This document shows, piece by piece, positions 1 through 5,421 of a stretch of DNA of 13,144 bases. Source of the DNA: Bacteroidales bacterium (lineage in GTDB: Bacteria; Bacteroidota; Bacteroidia; Bacteroidales; VadinHA17); the NCBI GenBank assembly GCA_012514255.1, contig JAAZAP010000368.1:1-13144 (forward strand), in the 5' to 3' direction. Under the pieces are notes generated by a model. It did not search any database. It was not told where the DNA came from and saw only the letters and a program-made list of their open reading frames with translations. Each line of letters opens with the position of its first letter. Position 1 is the first letter of the stretch. The position numbers and the translations under genes were made by a program.

Positions 1-15
1 CAAACATATAAAATA

Positions 16-1092
16 ATGAGCAACAAGGGAATAAATCTGGAGCCCGGCGTAATCAGCGGCGAGGATGTAAAAAAACTGTTTGACTATGCCAATAAGAACG
101 ACTTTGCCATTCCGGCAGTTAATGTGGTTGGGACAGACTCGGTCAATGCAGTTCTTGAGACTGCGCGCGAAGTCAATTCCCCGGTCATCATCCAGTTTTC
201 CAATGGCGGAGCCCATTTCTTCGCCGGTCAGGGACTGACGAAGGAAAATCATACCGGCGCTATCGCCGGAGGCATCTCCGGGGCGCTTCACGTGCATAAC
301 GTTGCCGAGTACTATGGTGTTCCTGTTATACTGCATACTGACCACGCGGCACGTAAGCTTCTTCCATGGATTGATGCACTGCTGGAAGCAGGTGAGGAGT
401 TCTATGAGACCAACGGCAAGCCGCTCTTCAGCTCACATATGCTCGATCTCTCGGAAGAACCGCTGAAGGAAAATATAGAGACATGCAAGAAGTATCTTGA
501 GCGGATGGACAAGCTGGGAATGACCCTGGAGATAGAGCTGGGTGTTACCGGTGGCGAGGAGGACGGTGTGGACAACACCGGAGTGGATAGCTCAAGGCTT
601 TATACCCAGCCTGAGGATGTGGCTTACGCTTACGAGGAGCTGTTGAAAATATCTCCCAATTTTACCATAGCCGCCTCATTTGGCAATGTTCATGGTGTGT
701 ACAAGCCCGGTAATGTGACCCTGAAGCCGGAGATACTCAGGAATTCGCAGGATTATATCCGGAAGAAGTATAAAACCGGTCCCAATCCGGTGAATTTTGT
801 TTTCCACGGCGGATCAGGATCAGAGAAGCATCTCATCACTGAGGCAATAAAGTACGGTGCCATCAAGATGAATATAGACACTGACATGCAATGGGCATTC
901 TGGGCAGGAGTGAAAGAGTATTATGAGGCAAAGAAGGATTACCTGCAGGGGCAGATAGGCAATCCCGAGGGTGAGGACAAACCCAACAAAAAATATTATG
1001 ATCCGAGGGTATGGCTCCGCAAAGGGCAGGAGAGCTTCATTGCAAGACTTAAGGAGGCTTTCGCTGATCTGAATGCCCTGGACAGGCTCTAA
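16..1092 (+). CDS. fbaA: Class II fructose-1,6-bisphosphate aldolase
   Basis: This cytosolic zinc aldolase of glycolysis and gluconeogenesis interconverts fructose-1,6-bisphosphate with dihydroxyacetone phosphate and glyceraldehyde-3-phosphate. The 358-residue product is almost exactly the length of E. coli FbaA (359), and its key residues fall at the same numbers. HTDHAA carries catalytic D109 and zinc ligand H110. E174 lies in EIELGVTGGEEDG, a metal and loop region that also holds E181/E182. Zinc ligands H226 (NVHGVYKPG) and H264 (FHGGSGS) follow, with N286 and D288 in the phosphate-binding NIDTD segment. It is therefore the FbaA-like subclass (class IIA). The ATG at 16 is supported by this co-linearity; only 15 bases precede it, so the promoter is outside the window and no clear Shine-Dalgarno is seen. 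An intrinsic terminator follows 25 bases after the stop, so it is the last or only gene of its transcript. Confidence 0.97.
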   Translation: MSNKGINLEPGVISGEDVKKLFDYANKNDFAIPAVNVVGTDSVNAVLETAREVNSPVIIQFSNGGAHFFAGQGLTKENHTGAIAGGISGALHVHNVAEYYGVPVILHTDHAARKLLPWIDALLEAGEEFYETNGKPLFSSHMLDLSEEPLKENIETCKKYLERMDKLGMTLEIELGVTGGEEDGVDNTGVDSSRLYTQPEDVAYAYEELLKISPNFTIAASFGNVHGVYKPGNVTLKPEILRNSQDYIRKKYKTGPNPVNFVFHGGSGSEKHLITEAIKYGAIKMNIDTDMQWAFWAGVKEYYEAKKDYLQGQIGNPEGEDKPNKKYYDPRVWLRKGQESFIARLKEAFADLNALDRL

Positions 1093-1117
1093 TACTTATC
1101 AATAAGCTAACAATTAG

Positions 1118-1150
1118 CAGGTCAGCACATTGCGGCTGGCCTGTTTTTTT
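1118..1150 (+). terminator. Intrinsic terminator after fbaA
   Basis: A 9-bp stem (CAGGTCAGC at 1118-1126 with GCTGGCCTG at 1135-1143, one G-U pair) closes an 8-base loop and is followed at once by seven T residues (1144-1150). This is a textbook Rho-independent terminator on the + strand, ending the fbaA transcript. Confidence 0.9.
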
Positions 1151-1185
1151 GTTGTTAATAAATGACAGGTTAACTGCCCCACCGG

Positions 1186-1479
1186 GTGGATGCATGGGGC
1201 TATTTTAGTATAAAATTTATAGCGGTATTGAAACGCGGACCGATCACCGAGGCTAAGATAAAGAGGACCACCACGTTGACTCTCAGGCTTAATGAGAGAG
1301 AGGCAAAGGCGCTCAGCATCTACTGCCAGCGGTTCAGGGTACGCAGTAAGTCGGACTTTATGCGGCGGACCATCATGCAGGCCATAGTCGGCAGGTTTGA
1401 TGCGGAGCATCCTTCCCTGTGGGAACAGGGAGAGTTGAACCTTTTTTCGCGTGAACCAAAAAACTGCCAGGAGGAATAG
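1186..1479 (+). CDS. Small ribbon-helix-helix-like protein
   Basis: The likely fold is ribbon-helix-helix (CopG/MetJ-like): a short strand (TTLTLRL, about residues 28-34), a first helix (NEREAKALSIYCQRF), a turn with RSKSDF, and a second helix (MRRTIMQAIVGRF), then a short polar tail. Similar small proteins of unknown role are, from memory, common in Bacteroidota. DNA binding is inferred from the fold. The start is a problem because there is no ATG. The 97-residue version starts at GTG 1186, and its first ~14 residues look unlike the family. A TTG at 1228, 14 codons later, would give a shorter protein beginning close to the conserved core. Neither start has a clear ribosome-binding site. An AT-rich dyad (TATAAA-A-TTTATA, 1209-1221) lies just before the TTG and could be promoter or autoregulatory sequence. 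The frame on the opposite strand (1114-1410) has no recognisable features. Confidence 0.7.
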   Translation: MDAWGYFSIKFIAVLKRGPITEAKIKRTTTLTLRLNEREAKALSIYCQRFRVRSKSDFMRRTIMQAIVGRFDAEHPSLWEQGELNLFSREPKNCQEE

Positions 1480-1497
1480 GCTCAGTAATTAATTTGT

Positions 1498-1505
1498 TAT
1501 TTTTG
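1498..1505 (+). promoter_or_regulatory. Bacteroidota -7 promoter box for the SiaC-like gene
   Basis: TATTTTTG is a perfect match to the Bacteroidota -7 consensus TAnnTTTG and sits 42 bases before the ATG of the SiaC-like gene, implying a leader of roughly 35 bases. No good TTTG -33 box is seen at the usual distance, so the assignment rests on the -7 box and its position alone. Confidence 0.5.
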
Positions 1506-1547
1506 TAGTCCGCGGAGTGGGGGATAGGTGCCATCCGTCAAAAGAAA

Positions 1548-1931
1548 ATGGAGCTTGACATTCTAAAAATAGAACCTACAAGGGTCACGCCACAGGTGTT
1601 GTTTCTTGAGGGACAACTGGAGATCAGGGGCAGGTCGATTTCGGAGAATTCCACAGATTTCTTCAGGCCTCTGGAGGATTGGGTTGCATCATATGTGGAG
1701 CAGACAGAGGTTCGCACGAGGGTGATACTGGCCTTTGATTTCATAAATACCGCTTCCACCAAATGGCTTTATGCCATCGTTAAGAGACTGGCACAATATC
1801 CCAATGTCAGGGAGATGGTTTCCATAGAATGGTTTTATGAGAAGGGAGATGAAGATCAATATGAGCTGGGGCAGATAATTCACTCTTTCATTGATTGTCC
1901 GTTCATCTTTTACGAGACTGAACAGACCTGA
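1548..1931 (+). CDS. SiaC-family regulatory phosphoprotein (DUF1987)
   Basis: A 127-residue cytosolic protein of the SiaC/DUF1987 family. The signature ENSTDFFRPLEDWV (residues 33-46) is near-diagnostic. In Pseudomonas aeruginosa, SiaC is phosphorylated on Thr68 by the kinase SiaB and dephosphorylated by the PP2C-type phosphatase SiaA; unphosphorylated SiaC activates the diguanylate cyclase SiaD. Here the segment FDFINTASTKW puts a threonine at residue 68, so the phospho-acceptor is probably conserved. The fold is STAS-like in logic, as in anti-sigma-factor antagonists. The ATG at 1548 follows an A-rich stretch (AAAAGAAA) and starts the family's usual N-terminus. No SiaA, SiaB or GGDEF gene lies in the window, so the partner is elsewhere. 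The next gene is tRNA-Gln, read the same way from its own promoter. Confidence 0.9.
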   Translation: MELDILKIEPTRVTPQVLFLEGQLEIRGRSISENSTDFFRPLEDWVASYVEQTEVRTRVILAFDFINTASTKWLYAIVKRLAQYPNVREMVSIEWFYEKGDEDQYELGQIIHSFIDCPFIFYETEQT

Positions 1932-1947
1932 TAATCCGAAAAAATAT

Positions 1948-1955
1948 TATTTTTG
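1948..1955 (+). promoter_or_regulatory. Bacteroidota -7 promoter box for tRNA-Gln
   Basis: TATTTTTG matches TAnnTTTG perfectly and lies 22 bases before the first base of the mature tRNA, giving a short 5' leader. The octamer is identical to the one upstream of the SiaC-like gene. No clear -33 element is seen. Confidence 0.6.
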
Positions 1956-1977
1956 CCACGCCTTATCAGGCACCGAT

Positions 1978-2050
1978 TGACCCATGGTGTAACTGGTAAC
2001 ACGTCTGATTTTGGTTCAGAAGAGTCGGGGTTCGAGCCCCTGTGGGTCAA
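1978..2050 (+). tRNA. tRNA-Gln (anticodon UUG)
   Basis: The cloverleaf folds fully. The acceptor stem is TGACCCA (1978-1984) with TGGGTCA (2043-2049). The D stem is GTGT with ACAC around an AACTGGTA loop. The anticodon stem TCTGA/TCAGA encloses loop TTTTGGT, whose positions 34-36 are TTG. A five-base variable region follows, and the T arm is CGGGG-TTCGAGC-CCCTG. The discriminator is A2050, and CCA is not encoded (the next bases are CAG). It reads glutamine CAA codons and, by wobble, CAG. A promoter box precedes it and a hairpin terminator follows within 6 bases, so it is a single-gene unit. Confidence 0.96.
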
Positions 2051-2055
2051 CAGAT

Positions 2056-2087
2056 GAGGCTGTCTCAAAAGAGCAGCCTTTCTTTTT
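2056..2087 (+). terminator. Intrinsic terminator after tRNA-Gln
   Basis: The stem is AGGCTG (2057-2062) with CAGCCT (2074-2079), extended inward past one bulged T by CTC/GAG around an AAAA loop, and followed by TTCTTTTT (2080-2087). It starts 6 bases after the tRNA 3' end. Confidence 0.8.
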
Positions 2088-2088
2088 A

Positions 2089-2255
2089 GGATTACTGTTC
2101 ATTTCTTTTGCTCCTCCAAAAGAAATGAACCAAAGAAAAGGAGGCCGGAAAAGACAACCACCCCCTGTTTGTCCTCCCGCTACACAAAGCCTTAACGGCG
2201 CCACCAAACAGGGTGCGGTTCGCACCTTGTCCGGTGTGCCCCGACGTACCTTGTA
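2089..2255. repeat. Inverted-repeat-rich intergenic element, possibly a dispersed repeat
   Basis: About 170 non-coding bases lie between the tRNA terminator and the 3' end of the lipoprotein gene. They hold three nested dyads. The first is a perfect 14-bp inverted repeat, GTTCATTTCTTTTG (2097-2110) and CAAAAGAAATGAAC (2117-2130), with loop CTCCTC. The second is a CCCTGTTTG/CAAACAGGG pair spanning about 2164-2216. The third is a small hairpin GGTGCG-GTT-CGCACC just after it. The segment ending in AAAGAAAAGGAGG resembles, from memory, intergenic repeats scattered in many bacterial genomes that create spurious frames. Open frames cross it on both strands (2011-2334 and 2016-2225) but run through the tRNA or have no protein character. 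Dispersal cannot be shown from one copy. Confidence 0.5.
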
Positions 2256-2259
2256 CTGC

Positions 2260-2865
2260 TCAATAAATAATTCCGTTGTTGTAACTGACTACAGATTGGT
2301 CAGAATCAATAACAATCGCATACGGATAGTCTAATTTTTCAGGTTTTACCAGCCATGCAAGCACATAATCCGGGGCTGAATTGCCTCCCATTTTAGATAG
2401 GTCGCAGTAGACAAGTTCGCAGGTCATGCAACCGTTTACAACACTCCTGCTGTTGCTGTAGAAGCGGTCTTCCTCCACTCTCTCCAGAAACCGGGATTCA
2501 ACCCCAGACAGATCCATGACGGGTGATGTCCCCACATCAATGGCAGTTACAATCTCTCCTGTGAGACTCTCATATTTTCCATCTTTGTCAAAATGGAAAA
2601 AAAGGTCGCCCGTCCATACTTTCAGATTGTTCACAAACTGGTGGCAGCTGACAAGGTACTGACCTGACATGTTACTCTGGAGCCCGTAGAACTGATAGTT
2701 TTCATATGACAGGTCACTTGCCTTGAAGAGGATTTTAATGGTTTTCAGCTCCCGGTCATCAACCAGGTGGCCATCCGGTTTCCCCATGACAAGCTTAGGA
2801 CAATCATTCAGAATTTCGCAGGAGGCCGTTAGACCCAGCAACAGTGGAATGATGATTCTTTTCAT
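2260..2865 (-). CDS. Lipoprotein resembling a stand-alone FTP/PepSY propeptide
   Basis: This 201-residue protein begins with a short lipoprotein signal (MKRIIIPLLLGLTASC), giving a lipidated Cys16. The lipobox TASC is slightly atypical because Thr sits at -3. Residues ~68-130 match the layout of the fungalysin/thermolysin propeptide (FTP) domain: YLVSCHQFVNNLKVWTGDL, then FFHFDKDGKYESLTGEIV. Residues ~148-200 (CELVYC, then VLAWLVKP, then PYAIVIDSDQSVVSYNNGI) look like the PepSY-type half, where family members have a YVVDA-T-G-style strand. In M4 and related proteases these domains fold and inhibit the catalytic part, but no catalytic domain follows here. It may act as an envelope-bound inhibitor or chaperone, which is inference. 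A CMTC motif (146-149) plus C154 could form a disulfide. The ATG lies 4 bases after the stop of an upstream frame on the same strand. Confidence 0.7.
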   Translation of the reverse strand: MKRIIIPLLLGLTASCEILNDCPKLVMGKPDGHLVDDRELKTIKILFKASDLSYENYQFYGLQSNMSGQYLVSCHQFVNNLKVWTGDLFFHFDKDGKYESLTGEIVTAIDVGTSPVMDLSGVESRFLERVEEDRFYSNSRSVVNGCMTCELVYCDLSKMGGNSAPDYVLAWLVKPEKLDYPYAIVIDSDQSVVSYNNGIIY

Positions 2866-2869
2866 TTCA

Positions 2870-3377
2870 TTAACGGTTAGGGATCAGGGCGTTTGCCACA
2901 ATAATTGTACCACAAACACCGGGAAAAACTGCACTGCTGTCCGGAACCTTCGCTAAAATTGCCCACCGGGCATTATTAAGGCCCGGTTCTCCTGTTTCAC
3001 TGGTCTCCTTCAGCGCGGTTGTCAGTTCCCTGATCCCAGCTCCTGCCAGTTTTCCCGGATTATCAGGCAGGATTATCCTCGCTTTGGACGAATCCCTTGT
3101 CAATTGCAATGCCCAATAGCAGGGATACGATGCTTTTGGTTTGAGACTGAATGTGATGAAGTGAATCCCTGTGGATGCCGTTGTAGTATCTTTCAAATCT
3201 TGTCAGTCCGTCATAAGAGACGATAAGGCTTTCCACATTCCTGAAGAAAACCCCTGGATTTGTCTCTATGAGTCTGTCTGCTGTTGCTATCGCTGAATCA
3301 AGGTCTGATACCTGGATGGACTGTGATTTCAGGTTCACCGTTATCAGGATAAGTACCGAAAAGATCAGAATTTTCAT
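2870..3377 (-). pseudogene. Decayed serine hydrolase (beta-lactamase fold) remnant
   Basis: The intact start is ATG at 3377: a signal peptide (MKILIFSVLILITVNLKSQ) followed by the N-terminal part of a class C beta-lactamase-like serine hydrolase. RFERYYNGIHRDSLHHIQSQTKSIVSLLLGIAIDKGF includes the catalytic SxxK-type motif as SQTK (family form SVTK). The frame stops after 104 residues at 3063, whereas relatives run to roughly 350-400, so the Tyr motif and most of the fold are missing. Downstream to 2870 another frame stays open (NPGKLAGAGIRELTTALK, then NARWAILAKVPDSSAVF) and ends 4 bases before the lipoprotein start. This does not look like beta-lactamase sequence and vaguely resembles a small STAS/SEC14-like domain. 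It may therefore be the tail of a second decayed gene joined by deletion. Function is presumably lost. Confidence 0.7.
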
Positions 3378-3422
3378 AGTGGTTACTTATTTGTTAAACA
3401 CTCAACTGGATCACCATCTGTC

Positions 3423-4271
3423 TTATTCCTGCAGGAAGTACGGCCCTTTTTGATACACTCTCACATAATCAATATCATGAAATTGCGGGAAAACCGTTGT
3501 GGAATCCGGATTGCCTGGCCAGCTCCCACCCACGGCAGTGTTCAGGATGAGGTAGTGCGGTTTATGGGGGATGCCGCTGGCGGTTGCATGTATCCGGTTG
3601 CCGTCGATGAACCAGCGGATCGAGTCGGGCTCCCATTCAAGGGCATAAATATGAAAGTCCTTTGTGTAGTCAACATCGCCTCTCCATGTTCCCGAGCTTG
3701 ATCTCCTGGTACCGTCATAGGTGCAATAGTGGATCGTGCCGTAGAGGACATTTGGCTCATGGCCCAGGAATTCCATGATGTCAATCTCCGTATACCAGGG
3801 CCTCTCTTCCGGTATCAGCCGCTCTTTCCCGGCGGCTACGGCATCTTCCATGGCTTTCTCCATGAGCCAGTCGCGCTCCTGCGGGTAGAGCCAGTGAGCC
3901 GGCCAGAGTCCCTGTCCGCCCGGTAGTCTGGCGCGTATCTCGAAACGGCCGTAAACAGGGGCAAGTTTACCTTCCGTGTCCAGTCTGCCGCTGGTATATT
4001 CTTTTAAACCGTACTTACGCACCCGGCTCCTGATCCTCAGGATGCCGTTTTCAACGTAAACCTCATCCGGCAGGTAATACTGCAGTTCGTTGTGTTTGCT
4101 GGTCTCGCGGAGCAACACGTTCCATCTTGAGGTATCCAGACTTTTCCCATCGAACTCATCCTGCCATACAAGCTGCCAGCCGTTCCGGGATTGTGCATGT
4201 TCCTGGGCAATAAGGCTGCCGGGCATCAACACCACAGCCAGGAGAAGAAGCAGGATCATTCTGGTTTTCAT
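3423..4271 (-). CDS. Secreted glycoside hydrolase family 16 beta-glucanase
   Basis: A 282-residue GH16 enzyme, most like laminarinase or beta-1,3-glucanase types. It has a signal peptide (residues 1-22, likely cut at SLIA/QEH). The N-terminal strand WQLVWQDEFDG (32-42) and YTSGRLDTEGK lead to YGRFEIRARLPGGQGLWPAHWLYP (107-130). The catalytic motif EIDIME (162-167) gives nucleophile E162, helper D164 and acid/base E167, in the beta-bulge form. The C-terminal strands HIYALEWEPDSIRWFIDGN and DIDYVRVYQ complete the jelly roll. Unusually, about 30 charged helical residues (QERDWLMEKAMEDAVAAGKE and onward, 131-158) stand between WPAHWLYP and the catalytic motif, where about a dozen are usual. The familiar WPxxGEIDIME becomes RPWYTEIDIME. 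There is no T9SS tail or carbohydrate-binding module. The exact substrate cannot be read from sequence. The serine hydrolase remnant follows 45 bases downstream. Confidence 0.93.
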   Translation of the reverse strand: MKTRMILLLLLAVVLMPGSLIAQEHAQSRNGWQLVWQDEFDGKSLDTSRWNVLLRETSKHNELQYYLPDEVYVENGILRIRSRVRKYGLKEYTSGRLDTEGKLAPVYGRFEIRARLPGGQGLWPAHWLYPQERDWLMEKAMEDAVAAGKERLIPEERPWYTEIDIMEFLGHEPNVLYGTIHYCTYDGTRRSSSGTWRGDVDYTKDFHIYALEWEPDSIRWFIDGNRIHATASGIPHKPHYLILNTAVGGSWPGNPDSTTVFPQFHDIDYVRVYQKGPYFLQE

Positions 4272-4295
4272 AGGGGCTTAAGGATTTGATAAACA

Positions 4296-4341
4296 TTAAC
4301 AGTGCTTTTCTCTGTATAAAATTAGCACTTAATACTGTTAA
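4296..4341. repeat. Inverted repeat in the GH16 upstream region
   Basis: TTAACAG (4296-4302) pairs with CTGTTAA (4335-4341). The stem continues as TGC/GCA (4303-4305 with 4325-4327) past a 7-base bulge, giving about 10 bp. It begins 24 bases before the GH16 ATG on the - strand, so it could be a leader hairpin or an operator for the glycosidase. A 7/8 match to TAnnTTTG (TAATTTTA, read on the - strand at 4316-4323) lies inside the loop. Confidence 0.35.
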
Positions 4342-4383
4342 ATAGGCCGGTATATCAATCAGATCCCGGCATTGTTGCAATAA

Positions 4384-4417
4384 TTTGTCCTGAACATAAC
4401 CGGAACAGTTATGTTTA
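4384..4417 (+). promoter_or_regulatory. Promoter with overlapping operator-like dyad, DUF302 gene
   Basis: A TTTG box (4384-4387) lies 22 bases before TATGTTTA (4410-4417), which matches the Bacteroidota -7 consensus TAnnTTTG at 7 of 8 positions. This predicts transcription starting about 30 bases before the DUF302 ATG. A perfect 8-bp dyad, AACATAAC-N7-GTTATGTT (4393-4415), fills the spacer and covers most of the -7 box. A dimeric regulator could bind there and block RNA polymerase. Confidence 0.5.
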
Positions 4418-4453
4418 ATTAACAATATACAACACCCGATAAACCAGATAACC

Positions 4454-4840
4454 ATGGCATATTATTTTTCAAAATCACTGGAGACAACATTCACTGATGC
4501 AATTGACAGGGTAACTGCTGCACTTTCCGAAGAAGGTTTTGGCATAATCTCAGAGATTGACATGGATGAGAAAATCAAGAATAAGCTTGGTGTTGATTTC
4601 AAGCGCTACCGTATCCTCGGGGCATGCAACCCGGCCTATTCCTATAAGGCCCTGCAGGCCGAAGACAAGGTGGGAGTGATGCTCCCGTGCAATGTGCTTG
4701 TAATCGAACAGGGAGAAAACGAGATTGAAATAGCCGCCGTAAACCCGGTCGAGGCAATGACGTCAGTGCATAACGAAACCGTCTCACAGGTAGCGGCAGA
4801 AGTAGGGAAGAAGCTTAGAAAGGCGGTTGATCAGCTGTAA
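4454..4840 (+). CDS. DUF302 domain protein
   Basis: This 128-residue soluble protein consists of one DUF302 domain. The family pattern is clear: FSKSLETTFTDAIDRVTAALSEEGFG (residues 5-30), then RYRILGACNPAYSYKALQAE (51-70), then VGVMLPCNVLVIEQGE (73-88), and a closing helical segment. Two cysteines, C58 in GACNP and C79 in PCNV, occur at conserved family positions. The biochemical function of DUF302 is not established. There is no signal peptide, and the ATG at 4454 starts the usual N-terminus. The gene diverges from GH16 across a 182-base intergenic region holding a promoter and dyad. Its last 10 bases overlap the 3' end of the oppositely oriented acetyltransferase gene. Confidence 0.88.
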   Translation: MAYYFSKSLETTFTDAIDRVTAALSEEGFGIISEIDMDEKIKNKLGVDFKRYRILGACNPAYSYKALQAEDKVGVMLPCNVLVIEQGENEIEIAAVNPVEAMTSVHNETVSQVAAEVGKKLRKAVDQL

Positions 4841-5364
4841 TGGATCTTCGCATACCTGTACTCATCAAAGATCTTCCCGTTCTTGATGACAGCAGACTTC
4901 AGCACGGCTTCAAGGGCAAACCCACACTTCTCAAGCACCTTCTGCGAGGCTGTATTGAAAGAGAATACCCCTGAAAAGATCTTGATGATATCCAGTTCCC
5001 TGAAGCCGTAGTCACATATGAGATTAACGGCCCGTGTAGTGATTCCCTTATTCCAGTACGGCTCGCCGATGAAATAACCCAGCTCGGCTGTTTTGCGGTA
5101 GACATCATCCTGCCTGTGTAACCCTATATTGCCAACATACTCCCCCTCATACTCTATGGCAAAGACTTCATAGGGATCCTGTTTAAGACACATAGAGATG
5201 AATTTCTGAGCGTCTTCAACAGTATATGGTGATGGAAACGCATCCCTCAGATTGACAGCCACCTTTTCGTTATCGGCTATCTCTGCCATGCGAAATTTGT
5301 CACTGCGTCTGAATTTACGAATAGTTACAACTCCGTCTGTGAACTTCAGTGATGTGGTTTTCAT
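4831..5364 (-). CDS. GNAT N-acetyltransferase, RimJ/RimL type
   Basis: This 177-residue cytosolic enzyme of the GNAT superfamily belongs to the RimL-like branch that uses acetyl-CoA to acetylate amines, often protein N-termini or small molecules. The N-terminal strand VVTIRKFRRSD (12-22) and FAIEYEGEYVGNIGLH (68-83) lead into ELGYFIGEPYWNKGITTRA (94-112). There YWNKGITTRA is the acetyl-CoA pyrophosphate-binding loop (family Q/R-x-x-G-x-G/A, relaxed here). The closing segment NTASQKVLEKCGFALEA (137-153) is typical. The true substrate cannot be predicted. A GAGG ends 8 bases before the ATG at 5364, a reasonable ribosome-binding site. The start diverges from the cotH-like gene; the end overlaps the DUF302 gene by 10 bases, tail to tail. 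Confidence 0.92.
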   Translation of the reverse strand: MKTTSLKFTDGVVTIRKFRRSDKFRMAEIADNEKVAVNLRDAFPSPYTVEDAQKFISMCLKQDPYEVFAIEYEGEYVGNIGLHRQDDVYRKTAELGYFIGEPYWNKGITTRAVNLICDYGFRELDIIKIFSGVFSFNTASQKVLEKCGFALEAVLKSAVIKNGKIFDEYRYAKIHYS

Positions 5365-5403
5365 ATTCAGTACCTCTGTAATCCGGAGGATAAAGGTATT
5401 AAA

Positions 5404-5421
5404 ATGAGTAATATTGTGTGA
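5404..5421 (+). other. Five-codon leader ORF overlapping the cotH-like start
   Basis: ATG at 5404 opens a five-codon frame (MSNIV) whose TGA (5419-5421) shares its last base with the ATG of the cotH-like gene, forming TGATG. AAAGG (5392-5396) lies 7 bases before this ATG and GGAGG (5385-5389) slightly further up. The cotH-like ATG itself has no such site at proper distance. The arrangement suits translational coupling, but chance is possible with so short a frame. Confidence 0.35.

Noticed and set aside
1114..1410. 98-codon - strand frame opposite the ribbon-helix-helix gene
   Set aside because: It covers the fbaA terminator and has no domain, while the + strand frame has a clear ribbon-helix-helix core.
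1978..2260. Integration (att) site of a genomic island at tRNA-Gln
   Set aside because: No integrase gene and no second copy of the tRNA 3' end is visible in the window.
2011..2334. Open frame overlapping tRNA-Gln and the repeat block
   Set aside because: It begins inside the tRNA, crosses the terminator and inverted repeats, and overlaps the 3' end of the lipoprotein gene. Its composition reflects the repeats.
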